NCBI GenBank assembly: GCA_965217075.1
Contig: CBDCHC010000004.1
Span: 1 to 64,000 of the forward strand
DNA length: 64,000 bases
Direction of reading: 5' to 3'
Source: CBDCHC01 sp965217075
Lineage (GTDB): Bacteria; Pseudomonadota; Gammaproteobacteria; PS1; Pseudothioglobaceae
Within the stretch, counting starts at the first letter, position 1. Every line of letters begins with the position of its first letter. Under the pieces are notes generated by a model. It had not been told where the DNA came from. It saw only the letters and a list, made by a program, of their open reading frames with translations, and did not search any database. The position numbers were made by a program, and so were the translations under genes. Positions 8,378 through 17,187 of this stretch are shown piece by piece.

Positions 8378-8704
8378 ATGTCACTTAATAACTTGGAAAG
8401 AGATGCTAATGGGTATTTAGCTAGTTTAAATGATTGGAGCGAAGATATTGCTACAGAAATTGCTAGCGAAGAAGGGGTATCTTTAACTGCAGCATCATTT
8501 AAGATATTGAATTATTTACGTAATGAATATATAAATAATAATCAAAACCAACCTAATGAACGTAATATGGTAAAAGGTTTAAAGGCTTCTTGGGACGGTA
8601 AATTAACGACTAAAGAATTATATGTTTTGTTTCCTAAAGGCCCAGCCAAACAAGCAGGCAAAATTGCAGGTCTACCTGAAACTAAAAGAAAAGGTGGTTA
8701 TTAA
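8378..8704 (+). CDS. DsrC/TusE-family sulfur carrier homologue lacking both conserved cysteines (RspA-like)
   Basis: A 108-residue member of the DsrC/TusE family: the N-terminus reads DANGYLASLNDWSEDIA, the helix-turn-helix-like core LTAASFKILNYLRNEYI is in place, and the C-terminal arm LFPKGPAKQAGKIAGLP is unmistakable. In DsrC this arm carries two redox-active cysteines and in TusE one. Here the inner position (KQAxK) is Gly94 and the penultimate residue is Gly107; the protein has no cysteine at all. It therefore cannot carry persulfide in the known way and fits the cysteine-less group called RspA, proposed to be regulatory. It is a single gene, divergent from lepB, with a good Shine-Dalgarno. 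No dsrAB, dsrEFH or tusBCD genes are nearby. Confidence 0.88.
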   Translation: MSLNNLERDANGYLASLNDWSEDIATEIASEEGVSLTAASFKILNYLRNEYINNNQNQPNERNMVKGLKASWDGKLTTKELYVLFPKGPAKQAGKIAGLPETKRKGGY

Positions 8705-8706
8705 AT

Positions 8707-10008
8707 TTAAGAATTATAACTATTTATATTAAGACCAATTTTACTGGCAGTATCGATAAAATTTGGAAATGAAGTAGCAACATTACTAGTATTATTAATT
8801 TTTATTGTATATTTACAAGCACAACTTGCTATAGCAAATGCCATGGCTATACGGTGATCATTATATGATTCTAAGGCAGTAATTGGTTGAGAAAATTTAG
8901 ACCCAGTAATTTTAATACCATCTGCAAGCACTGTATTATTAATACCTAAAATACTAAGACCTGTTGCCATAGCTGTAATTCTATCAGACTCTTTAACTCT
9001 TAATTCTTTAGCGCCAGTTAATATGCTTTCTCCATCAGCACAACTCATAGCAATAAAAATTGCTGGAAATTCATCAATTGCAAGCGAGATTAAATGATGC
9101 GGGATATTAATAGCTGTTAATTTTGCAGACTTGATGTTAATATCAGCTACTAACTCACCATTTATATTATTTTTATTACTAAATGCTAATCTAGCCCCCA
9201 TTAATTTTAAAATATCAATAATACCTGCCCTAGTTGGGTTTATATTGACCTGTGTTAAAGTTACATCAGCATTTTCTGCTATTGTTGCTGCTACGATAAA
9301 AAATGCAGCTGATGATATATCGCTTGGAACAGTAATATTGGTTGCTATTAGCTCTTTAGGTTTTAAACAAATTTTATTGCCATTTATATCTAAATCAGCT
9401 CCAAAAGATGCTAGCATTTTTTCTGTATGATTACGAGTAGCAATGTTTTCTATAATACAAGTTCTTCCTTTAGCATATAAACCGGCTAATAATATAGATG
9501 ATTTAACCTGTGCAGATGCTATAGGCATGGTATAAGATATAGAATTTAAATTTTTTACTCCTGTAATATTTAATGGCAACATATTGTTATTGCTATTTAT
9601 TTTTGCCCCCATTTGCGATAATGGTGTAATAATACGCCCCATTGGCCTGGCAGATAATGACTCATCTCCTATAATTTTGGTATTAAATGTTTGTCCGATT
9701 AAAATACCACTTATAAGGCGTACAGAAGTGCCAGAATTACCTAAATTAAGAACTTTATTTGCTGGCTTTAGTCCATTCAAACCTACGCCGTTTATAATAA
9801 CTCTGTCATTATTTTGTTGAATATCAACACCCATATCAATAAAAACCTGTAGTGTTGCTAACGCATCTTCCCCTGTTAAAAAACCATTAATAGTAGTTGT
9901 GCCATTTGCAATAGAACCTAAAATAATGGCGCGATGAGAAATAGACTTATCACCTGGAATATTAATTTTTCCATTTAAATTGCTGCTAAATTTGCTAATA
10001 AAGTGCAT
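8707..10008 (-). CDS. aroA: 3-phosphoshikimate 1-carboxyvinyltransferase (EPSP synthase)
   Basis: Sixth step of the shikimate pathway: transfers enolpyruvyl from PEP to shikimate-3-phosphate. Length (433) is normal and the two-domain repeat pattern is visible. Motifs: GDKSISHR near the start, LGNSGTSVRL, ARPMGR, SAQVKSS, RNHTE, NPTR and ESYNDHRIAM. The combination GDKS, SAQVK, RNHTE and NPTR is the set described for class II EPSP synthases, unlike the class I enzyme of E. coli. The gene converges with the dsrC-like gene, their stops 2 bases apart, and follows the Maf-family gene on the same strand after 51 bp. Confidence 0.95.
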   Translation of the reverse strand: MHFISKFSSNLNGKINIPGDKSISHRAIILGSIANGTTTINGFLTGEDALATLQVFIDMGVDIQQNNDRVIINGVGLNGLKPANKVLNLGNSGTSVRLISGILIGQTFNTKIIGDESLSARPMGRIITPLSQMGAKINSNNNMLPLNITGVKNLNSISYTMPIASAQVKSSILLAGLYAKGRTCIIENIATRNHTEKMLASFGADLDINGNKICLKPKELIATNITVPSDISSAAFFIVAATIAENADVTLTQVNINPTRAGIIDILKLMGARLAFSNKNNINGELVADINIKSAKLTAINIPHHLISLAIDEFPAIFIAMSCADGESILTGAKELRVKESDRITAMATGLSILGINNTVLADGIKITGSKFSQPITALESYNDHRIAMAFAIASCACKYTIKINNTSNVATSFPNFIDTASKIGLNINSYNS

Positions 10009-10059
10009 AAATATTTAAAAAACTAAAAATAGTTATTTTATATATAAACAAATATTAAA

Positions 10060-10623
10060 TTACAATATATCTATATTGTGTTTTTTTAATAAATCAACTA
10101 ATCTAATCATTGGCAAACCTATTAAAGAATTATAATCATTACCACTTAATTTAGTAAAAAGAGTAATACCTAAACCTTCTACTTTAAAGCTACCAGCGCA
10201 ATGATATGGTTTGTCTTGTAATAAATAATTTTCTATTTGCTTAAATGTTAATTGACGAAAATACACACTAAATTTATCAACAATAATATCATAATTATTA
10301 TTTGATGCCACACAAAGAGCGGTTAAGAAATCAACTTGATTGCCAGCACATTGTTGTAATTGTTTAATAGCATTTTTATGATTAAGTGGTTTAGTTAAAA
10401 TTTTATTTTTAAGTACCGCGACTTGATCAGAGGCAATAATTACTTTATTATTCTTTGCACATTTGCTAGCCTTTTGTTGAGCCAATCTATATACTAAATC
10501 TATAGGTTTTTCGCCTATTTTTCTGCTTTCATCTATATCTGGCAAGCAAATTTCAAATGTTAAATTTAATTTTTTTAATAATTTTTGTCTAAAAATTGAT
10601 GATGAAGCAAGAATAATCTCCAT
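10060..10623 (-). CDS. yceF: Maf-family nucleotide pyrophosphatase, YceF type
   Basis: Hydrolyses non-canonical nucleoside triphosphates in the cytoplasm; the YceF branch prefers 7-methyl-GTP. The 187-residue protein begins IILASSSIFRQKLLKKL, has the DIDESR stretch, and carries the catalytic SDQVAVL motif with Asp66. The SDQV form (rather than the dTTP-specific SDTVV form) and LTKPLN point to YceF. It lies 49 bp from the divergent folA and probably shares a transcript with aroA. In E. coli yceF is next to the YceD-rpmF-plsX cluster; here that cluster is about 39 kb away. Confidence 0.9.
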   Translation of the reverse strand: MEIILASSSIFRQKLLKKLNLTFEICLPDIDESRKIGEKPIDLVYRLAQQKASKCAKNNKVIIASDQVAVLKNKILTKPLNHKNAIKQLQQCAGNQVDFLTALCVASNNNYDIIVDKFSVYFRQLTFKQIENYLLQDKPYHCAGSFKVEGLGITLFTKLSGNDYNSLIGLPMIRLVDLLKKHNIDIL

Positions 10624-10672
10624 GTATTATTATTCAAAGTAAAATTGATATTTTAATTTAAAAAAAATAACT

Positions 10673-11167
10673 ATGCTCTCAATTATAGTTGCTATGGATA
10701 ATAATAATTTAATCGGTAATAACAACAGACTACCGTGGCATTTACCTGCTGATTTAGCATATTTTAAAAAAATCACTACAAGTAAAACTATTATTATGGG
10801 TAGAAAAACTTTTGACTCTATTGGCAAAGCTTTACCTAATCGTAATAATATAATAATAAGTAGCAATAAAAATCTAATTATTAAAAATTGTGAAGTAATA
10901 AATAGCCTTGAACAGGCCTTACATAAATATAGTAATACACAAGAATTAATAGTGATAGGTGGTAGCAGTATTTACAAACAAGCACTACCTTTTGCGCAAA
11001 AATTATATATTACCAAGATTGATGCTATTTTCAATGGTGATAGTTATTTTCCACAATTTAATCAAAAAATATGGCAAATAATTAGCAATAAACCCCACAA
11101 AATTGATAAAGGCAATAAATTTGCGTATAATTTCATGGTTTTAACAAAAGAAAAAAAATATTTATGA
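10673..11167 (+). CDS. folA: Dihydrofolate reductase
   Basis: NADPH-dependent reduction of dihydrofolate, needed by the thymidylate synthase encoded at 16354-17187. The 164 residues start SIIVAMDNNNLIGNNNRLPWHLPADL with the catalytic acid Asp27, then have IMGRKTFDSIGKALPNR and VIGGSSIY. It is the first gene of a plus-strand run of seven ending with recR and overlaps the next small gene by 4 bases (ATGA). Confidence 0.96.
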   Translation: MLSIIVAMDNNNLIGNNNRLPWHLPADLAYFKKITTSKTIIMGRKTFDSIGKALPNRNNIIISSNKNLIIKNCEVINSLEQALHKYSNTQELIVIGGSSIYKQALPFAQKLYITKIDAIFNGDSYFPQFNQKIWQIISNKPHKIDKGNKFAYNFMVLTKEKKYL

Positions 11168-11364
11168 AAGGTATAATAATTATGATAACACTAACAGTTT
11201 TTATTAGTAGCTGTCTTATGAGCAGTGTTGTAACTATTCCTATGCGTGTAACTAGCGCTGTTATTGGAGTTATTCCTATAGTTGGAGACAGTATAGAAAG
11301 AAAAATAGATGGTGTTGCCGATGATATTGATACTGTAGGTGAAGTTGCAGATATAATTTACTAA
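11164..11364 (+). CDS. Small putative lipoprotein, 66 residues
   Basis: Short hydrophobic N-terminus ending in a lipobox, FISSC, with Cys17, followed by a 49-residue mature peptide rich in Val, Ile and Asp (VTSAVIGVIPIVGDSIERKID). It is coupled on both sides: its ATG overlaps the folA stop (ATGA) and its TAA shares a base with the glyS ATG (TAATG), which supports translation. The pattern of short Val-rich lipoproteins is seen in other gammaproteobacteria, but I cannot name a function. An antisense frame of similar size at 11191-11409 is judged a shadow. Confidence 0.65.
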   Translation: MKGIIIMITLTVFISSCLMSSVVTIPMRVTSAVIGVIPIVGDSIERKIDGVADDIDTVGEVADIIY

Positions 11365-13388
11365 TGAAAGATTTTTTATTGGAGGTTTATTGTGAAGAAT
11401 TACCACCAAAATTATTACTTAAATTAGTTGATTCACTAGTAGAAAATTTTACCAAGCAATTAAAATTACATCAACTATCTTATACTGTTATACAATCATT
11501 TGCCACCCCTAAACGTTTAGCATTTTTAGTAAAAAATTTAAGCAAAAAGCAAAAAAATATACAAATTAACAAAAAAGGCCCTAATGTAGCAGCTAATGCT
11601 CAAGCTATTACTGGTTTTGCTAAAACTAATAATACTAATATTGATAATTTAACTCGTAAACAAACAACCAAAGGAGAATATTATTATTACCAAAATACTA
11701 TAATTGGCAAAAATACTGCTGATTTATTAGCAGATATATGCAAAAATGCTATTAAAAATATTACTATTCATAGACCAATGCGTTGGGGTAATAATAAATT
11801 TAGCTTTATTCGCCCTGTGCATTCTATTATTGCCTTATTTGGTGAGCAAATTATTCCACTAACTATTATGAATGTTGTAAGTGGCAATACAACTAAAGGT
11901 TTGCGGTTTATAGCAAACAATAACATAACTATTAATAATGCAACAGACTATCAACAAATTATGCTTGATGTAGGTTTAATTGAAGTAGATTTTATTAAAA
12001 GACGTGATATAATCTCCACACAAATCCAACAAATTGCAGCAGAAAATAATGCTTTAATTATCAAAGATAATGAGTTATTAAATGAAGTATGTGCATTAGT
12101 TGAGCATCCACAAGCATTTATTGGTAAATTTGATAGCAAGTTTTTATCATTGCCAAAAGAGGTTATAACGCAAACTATGCGCGAACATCAGAAATATTTT
12201 AGTGTAGTTGATATTAACAACAAATTACTGTCAAATTTTATTGCAGTTGCTAATGTAGTTACTACAGATATGAGTACCATTATAGCTGGTAATCAAAAAG
12301 TTATTAAACCGCGTTTAAATGACGCTCAATTTTTCTGGCAACAAGATAGTAAAAATACTTTATTTTCATATGTTGATAAATTAAAAAATATACTATTTAT
12401 GCAGGATTTAGGTTCAATGTATGATAAAAGTCAACGCCTAGTAATACTAACAAAATATATTGCTAATATAATTAATGCTGATAATATATTTGCTGCTAGG
12501 GCAGCGCTATTATCCAAAGCTGATCTTAGCACTAATATGGTAGTAGAATTTCCAAATTTACAAGGAATTATTGGTAGCTATTATGCTAAAAAAGATAATG
12601 AGAATAAACTAACTATTGATGCTATTTATTATCAATATTATCCTCGTTTTGCTGGTGATAAATTACCAAATAATGCTGAAGGAATATGTGTGTCTATAGC
12701 CGATAAAATTGATAGTATCTGTGGAATTTTTGGTATAAATAACCAACCAACAGGCTCAAAAGATCCTTATGCATTACGTAGATTAGCGCTTGGACTTATG
12801 AGAATTATCATTGAAAAAAAATTAAATATTAACCTTAAAAATCTTATCATATTTTCATTAAAACTATATTTTAATAATGCTGATAATGAAAAATTTATAC
12901 AAATACATAATTTTATGTTAGAAAGGCTAAAAGTTTATTATCATGAAAAAAATATCGATACAACAGTATTTTTGGCTGCTAGCAAGATTAATAATAATAA
13001 CCCGTATGATGTGCATTTACGTATAAATGCTTTAAATAGTTTTAGCCAAAAACCAGATGCAAAAAATTTAATTATAGCTAACAAACGTATTTTTAATATC
13101 TTAAAAAAATCAGAATTTAATATAATTGATAAATATAATTTCACTACAGATATTGATAAAACTTTATATAAAAATATTATTAAATCCCAAAAAGTAATTG
13201 CCAGTACCACAGATTATGAAATTATTATTAATGAATTATTATCTCTTAAAATAATTATCGATGAATTTTTTAATACAGTTATGATTAATGATAAAGATGA
13301 AAAAATTAAAAATACTAGATTAAATCTTATTAATTTAATTAGGAAATTATTTTTAAATATTGGTGATATCGCCTTATTAGCTAAATAA
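11364..13388 (+). CDS. glyS: Glycine--tRNA ligase beta subunit
   Basis: Beta chain of the alpha2-beta2 glycyl-tRNA synthetase. The 674-residue protein begins LLEVYCEELPPKLL as in the family, has MRWGNNKFSFIRPVH, EVCALVEHP and MREHQKYFSV blocks, and ends with an anticodon-binding-like helical domain. The alpha subunit glyQ, normally immediately upstream, is not in the window; folA and a small lipoprotein gene occupy that place. The start codon overlaps the upstream stop by one base, and dtd follows 4 bp after its stop. Confidence 0.95.
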   Translation: MKDFLLEVYCEELPPKLLLKLVDSLVENFTKQLKLHQLSYTVIQSFATPKRLAFLVKNLSKKQKNIQINKKGPNVAANAQAITGFAKTNNTNIDNLTRKQTTKGEYYYYQNTIIGKNTADLLADICKNAIKNITIHRPMRWGNNKFSFIRPVHSIIALFGEQIIPLTIMNVVSGNTTKGLRFIANNNITINNATDYQQIMLDVGLIEVDFIKRRDIISTQIQQIAAENNALIIKDNELLNEVCALVEHPQAFIGKFDSKFLSLPKEVITQTMREHQKYFSVVDINNKLLSNFIAVANVVTTDMSTIIAGNQKVIKPRLNDAQFFWQQDSKNTLFSYVDKLKNILFMQDLGSMYDKSQRLVILTKYIANIINADNIFAARAALLSKADLSTNMVVEFPNLQGIIGSYYAKKDNENKLTIDAIYYQYYPRFAGDKLPNNAEGICVSIADKIDSICGIFGINNQPTGSKDPYALRRLALGLMRIIIEKKLNINLKNLIIFSLKLYFNNADNEKFIQIHNFMLERLKVYYHEKNIDTTVFLAASKINNNNPYDVHLRINALNSFSQKPDAKNLIIANKRIFNILKKSEFNIIDKYNFTTDIDKTLYKNIIKSQKVIASTTDYEIIINELLSLKIIIDEFFNTVMINDKDEKIKNTRLNLINLIRKLFLNIGDIALLAK

Positions 13389-13392
13389 TAAT

Positions 13393-13833
13393 ATGAAAGC
13401 TTTATTGCAAAGAACATCAGATGCAAACATTAAAATTAATAATAAAATAATAGCTGAAATAAATTATGGTGTTTTAGTGCTAGTTGGTTTAGAAAAAAAT
13501 GATACTAAAACAACTGTTGATAAATTAACACATAAAATACTTAATTTTAGAATGTTTGCAGATAATGATAATAAAATGAATTTAAATATCAAAAATATAG
13601 CTGGAGAAATTTTACTAGTTTCGCAATTTACTTTAGTAGCTAATACTAAGTCTGGCAACAGAGCCGGTTTTTCTGCTGCTATGGCCAATAAACAAGCACA
13701 AGTGCTGTATAATTACTTAGTTGATAATATGAAAAATAATTATACTAAAATAAAAACTGGGTTGTTTGCTACTGATATGCAGATAACTCTTACAAATGAT
13801 GGTCCGGTAACATTTTTATTAGAACAAATATGA
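13393..13833 (+). CDS. dtd: D-aminoacyl-tRNA deacylase
   Basis: Removes D-amino acids (and glycine mischarged on tRNA-Ala) from tRNA. The 146-residue protein has both active-site motifs, VSQFTLVA (SQxT) and TNDGPVTF (NxGPxT). It is co-transcribed with glyS, a sensible pairing because the enzyme proofreads charged tRNA, and overlaps the following gene by 4 bases. Confidence 0.95.
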   Translation: MKALLQRTSDANIKINNKIIAEINYGVLVLVGLEKNDTKTTVDKLTHKILNFRMFADNDNKMNLNIKNIAGEILLVSQFTLVANTKSGNRAGFSAAMANKQAQVLYNYLVDNMKNNYTKIKTGLFATDMQITLTNDGPVTFLLEQI

Positions 13834-14216
13834 GTTCTTTAACTAATATAGTTATTATTATTGGTATGGTATCAATTGCTATTATGCTTATTAGTATATT
13901 TTTAATTCCTGTTTTTATAAAAAACATACCTACTGATTATTTCATTAATAATAAATATCATCAAATGAATATAAATAATACCAAGCAATTTATTATTATA
14001 ATTGGTAGAAATATTATTGGTTTTATATTAATAATTGTAGGCGTTATTATGCTCTTTACTCCTGGCCCTGGTATTATCACTATTTTAGTTGCTTTGTTTT
14101 TAATGAAATTTAAAAATAAAGCTAAATTAGAGTATATGTTAGTTAAAAATAATGCTACTTTTAAAGCTCTTAATTATTTAAGAGAAAAAGTTAATAAAGA
14201 ACCATTTAAACGTTAA
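13830..14216 (+). CDS. PGPGW-family-like inner-membrane protein
   Basis: A 128-residue protein with two hydrophobic regions: an N-terminal segment (about 5-30) and a hairpin-like stretch (about 50-92) centred on LFTPGPGIITILVALFLM. The Pro-Gly-Pro-Gly turn and following LV-rich helix match the PGPGW group of small membrane proteins of unknown function. The C-terminal tail (LNYLREKVNKEPF) is basic and probably cytoplasmic. It lies between dtd and an uncharacterised membrane-anchored protein gene in the folA-recR run. Function unknown. Confidence 0.65.
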   Translation: MSSLTNIVIIIGMVSIAIMLISIFLIPVFIKNIPTDYFINNKYHQMNINNTKQFIIIIGRNIIGFILIIVGVIMLFTPGPGIITILVALFLMKFKNKAKLEYMLVKNNATFKALNYLREKVNKEPFKR

Positions 14217-14218
14217 AT

Positions 14219-14821
14219 ATGTCTGAAAAAAAAATAATATCTATTATAATCATCATAGCGGTAATTTTTACTGCATTATTATTTATCATAGGTAAGCCAA
14301 AAACACCAAACATATCTATGCCTTGGGATAGTTATATTGAAAATAATAAAACTAAGGTTTTTGGATTAACTATAACAGAATCTACTTTAGCAGATGTAAT
14401 GAGGGTATTTGGTAATAACGCTGAACTATCATTATTTAAAGATAAGGATGGCGATAAATCATTAGAAGCATATTTTTATAATACCACTATAGGGGGTATA
14501 AAAGCTAACGTTATAATTACATTAGCAATGAATAATACTATCTATCAGATGTTAAAAAATAATATAAAAAAAACCGAAGTCACGCCAATTACTGCTAATC
14601 AAAAAATTACTTTTAATGATTACATTAATAATAAATTATTAACTACAAAAATCAATAGCATTAGCTTTATACCTAGAGCAACTATAAATGATAAAATTAT
14701 TTTACAAAGATTTGGCGTACCTGATAAAAAACACGATAATTATCTTTTGTATAAAGCAAAGGGATTAAGGATAATAAATGATGATAATGTGCAAATTTTA
14801 GAATTTTATAACATTACATAA
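14219..14821 (+). CDS. Uncharacterised protein with one N-terminal membrane anchor
   Basis: A 200-residue protein with a single hydrophobic segment (about residues 5-24) and a soluble remainder, probably periplasmic and anchored. The block VFGLTITESTLADVMRVFG looks like the start of a small alpha/beta domain, and the acidic KDKDGDKSLEAYFYN follows. There is no cysteine or obvious catalytic motif. It is 2 bp from the PGPGW-like gene and its stop shares a base with the recR ATG, so it is part of the operon. I do not recognise the family. Confidence 0.6.
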   Translation: MSEKKIISIIIIIAVIFTALLFIIGKPKTPNISMPWDSYIENNKTKVFGLTITESTLADVMRVFGNNAELSLFKDKDGDKSLEAYFYNTTIGGIKANVIITLAMNNTIYQMLKNNIKKTEVTPITANQKITFNDYINNKLLTTKINSISFIPRATINDKIILQRFGVPDKKHDNYLLYKAKGLRIINDDNVQILEFYNIT

Positions 14822-15396
14822 TGATAAAAGAACTAATTAAATCATTTACAATATTACCTGGCATTGGCAATAAAAGCGCTGCAAGATTTGTTTATTACTT
14901 ATTAGAGCACAACAAAGATGCTGGGTTAATGCTAGCTAAAAATCTACAAAAAACTATTGAAAATATTAAAAATTGCGCTAATTGTAGAACATTAACAGAA
15001 AAAAACTTATGCTCTATTTGCAACAACAGTAAAAGAGATAATAAAAAAATTTGTATCGTAGAAACACCAAATGATATTGTTAATATAGAAAATAGTGGTG
15101 CTTATAATGGTAAATACTTTGTTTTGGGTGGTTATTTATCTCCTATTGATAATATTGGCGAACAAGAATTAGGCATAAATACATTAATAGAGTTGGTAAA
15201 AAATAATAATATTAAGGAATTAATTTTAGCTGTAAGAGCAACTATAGAAGGTGATATTACTAGTAATTATATTGAAAGTATATTTAAAAAAAATAGTGTA
15301 AAAATTACTCATCTAGCGAGAGGCATACCTGTTGGTGGTGAATTAGAATACACTGATATAAATACTATAGCCAGAGCGATTATAGATAGATATTAA
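14821..15396 (+). CDS. recR: Recombination mediator RecR
   Basis: Works with RecF and RecO to load RecA at single-strand gaps. The 191-residue protein shows the order typical of RecR: helix-hairpin-helix (LPGIGNKSAARF), a four-cysteine zinc finger (CANCRTLTEKNLCSIC), a Toprim domain starting ICIVETPNDI, and the C-terminal ARGIPVGGELEY motif. It is the last gene of the folA operon and converges with hemH 1 bp away. The usual partners dnaX and ybaB are not adjacent. Confidence 0.96.
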   Translation: MIKELIKSFTILPGIGNKSAARFVYYLLEHNKDAGLMLAKNLQKTIENIKNCANCRTLTEKNLCSICNNSKRDNKKICIVETPNDIVNIENSGAYNGKYFVLGGYLSPIDNIGEQELGINTLIELVKNNNIKELILAVRATIEGDITSNYIESIFKKNSVKITHLARGIPVGGELEYTDINTIARAIIDRY

Positions 15397-15397
15397 C

Positions 15398-16354
15398 TCA
15401 ACTATTTTGTTTAACAATATCAATTAAACAATTTATTTGCGATGATCTGTAGTTAAGGGCTTTTATATATTTATAATCTTTACCACCATTTGTTAAAAAA
15501 ATATCTTTATTTTCTACTACTATCTCATGTATAGTCTCTAAACAATCAGCCGAAAAACCAGGACAAACTATTTTAATTTTATGAATACCTTTTTTAGCTA
15601 AGGCTATTAAAGTTTTATCAGTATATGGTTGCAGCCATGGCTCTTTACCAAAACGAGATTGATAACACATCTGATATTGTTTATCATTTAAAGATAATTC
15701 TTCTACTAATAATTTAGTTGTTTCCATACAATGTTGAGCATAAATATCACCATGTTTAATATACCTATAAGGAATACCGTGATAAGAAATAACAAGAAAA
15801 TCTTGTTGCTGATTAACATCTTTAATGCTATCTGCGAGTGCTTTTATATACAATTTATTAGCATGATAACTATTAATAAAAACTAATTCTGGTATATTAC
15901 GCCAAGCACATAGCTCTTTATTTACCTCCACAAAAGTAGAACCTGTAGTTGCAGATGAATATTGCGGGTAAAGCGGTAAAATGATAATTTTCTTACATTG
16001 TAATAATAAACTTAAAGCATCTTTAATAGCAGGTTTGCCATAACGCATACCAAGCGATACTGTATAGTTATCGCCTAAAATATTACTAATTAGTTGCTGC
16101 TGTTTAATAGATATATCAAGTAAAGGTGAACCGTTACCATATTTACACCAAATTTTTTTATATAAATTAGCAACTTTTTTTGCCCTTATATTAACAATAA
16201 TCAAACGTAGCAATATTTGCCATAATATTTTTGACTTAACTTCAACTACTCTATTATCTGTTAAAAATTCTAATAAATATTTTTTAATAGCAGTAGTAGT
16301 AGGCGCTTCTGGCGTACCTAAATTTATTAGCAAAACACCTGTTTTTTTATTCAC
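15398..16354 (-). CDS. hemH: Ferrochelatase
   Basis: Inserts ferrous iron into protoporphyrin IX, the last step of heme synthesis. The 318-residue protein starts GVLLINLGTPEAP, has the active-site ISYHGIP histidine and the CPGFSADCLETIHE motif with the conserved Glu. I read its start as GTG sharing one base with the thyA stop (TAGTG). It is the last gene of a minus-strand lgt-thyA-hemH unit. Confidence 0.96.
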   Translation of the reverse strand: MNKKTGVLLINLGTPEAPTTTAIKKYLLEFLTDNRVVEVKSKILWQILLRLIIVNIRAKKVANLYKKIWCKYGNGSPLLDISIKQQQLISNILGDNYTVSLGMRYGKPAIKDALSLLLQCKKIIILPLYPQYSSATTGSTFVEVNKELCAWRNIPELVFINSYHANKLYIKALADSIKDVNQQQDFLVISYHGIPYRYIKHGDIYAQHCMETTKLLVEELSLNDKQYQMCYQSRFGKEPWLQPYTDKTLIALAKKGIHKIKIVCPGFSADCLETIHEIVVENKDIFLTNGGKDYKYIKALNYRSSQINCLIDIVKQNS

Positions 16355-17187
16355 TAAATTGATACTTTGGCTGGAATATGTGCGTCTGCAATATAATTAT
16401 CTAAAATAAAATCACTAAATTTATAATCATATATGGAGCTTACATTATTGTTAATAGTGAGCTTAGGTAGTTTTTTTGGTACCCTATTCAATTGTAAACT
16501 TATCTGTGCTAAGTGATTATTATATGCATGCAAATCACCAATACTAACGATAATATTTTGTGGTGTTAAATTACATTGTGCAGCTAACATATGAGTAAGT
16601 AAAGCAAGCGATGCAATATTATAAGGTAGCCCTAAAAAGCTATCTGAACTACGAATATATAATTGTGATGAGAGTTTATTATCATTAACATAAAACTGGT
16701 ACAACAAATGGCAAGGAGGTAATGCCATTTTATTATTTTTAACATTTTGCTGTGGAGTTAAATTTTCATCAGGCAAATACTCTACATTCCATCCATGAAA
16801 CAATATTCTGCGACTATCTGGATTATTTTTAAGCATATCTATCACATAATCTATCTGATTTATATGCTTACCATATTTACATTCCCAAGCAGTCCATTGC
16901 TTACCATAAATAGGTCCTAAATTACCATCTTCATCCGCCCATTCATTCCAAATATTTACGCCATTATCATTTAACCAACGAATATTAGTATTACCGCTTA
17001 AAAACCATATTAGCTCGTTAATTATACTTTTAAAATGTATTTTTTTAGTAGTAAGCAGTGGAAATCCAGTAGTTAAATCATGACAAAATTGTTTACCAAA
17101 AACCGATATAGTGCCAGTACCAGTTCTATCGTTTTTTTTATTGCCTTTAGTAGTTAATTCTTGTAATAACTGCAGATACTGCTTCAT
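16354..17187 (-). CDS. thyA: Thymidylate synthase
   Basis: Methylates dUMP to dTMP using methylene-tetrahydrofolate. The 277-residue enzyme has the nucleophile Cys159 in LPPCHLLYQF, the phosphate-binding RSSDSFLGLPYNIA and the N-terminal NDRTGTGT loop. It is 13 residues longer than the E. coli enzyme, with the extra residues around 143-153 just before the active site (TPQQNVKNN). It overlaps the lgt stop by 4 bases, a pairing also found in enterobacteria. Confidence 0.97.
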   Translation of the reverse strand: MKQYLQLLQELTTKGNKKNDRTGTGTISVFGKQFCHDLTTGFPLLTTKKIHFKSIINELIWFLSGNTNIRWLNDNGVNIWNEWADEDGNLGPIYGKQWTAWECKYGKHINQIDYVIDMLKNNPDSRRILFHGWNVEYLPDENLTPQQNVKNNKMALPPCHLLYQFYVNDNKLSSQLYIRSSDSFLGLPYNIASLALLTHMLAAQCNLTPQNIIVSIGDLHAYNNHLAQISLQLNRVPKKLPKLTINNNVSSIYDYKFSDFILDNYIADAHIPAKVSI

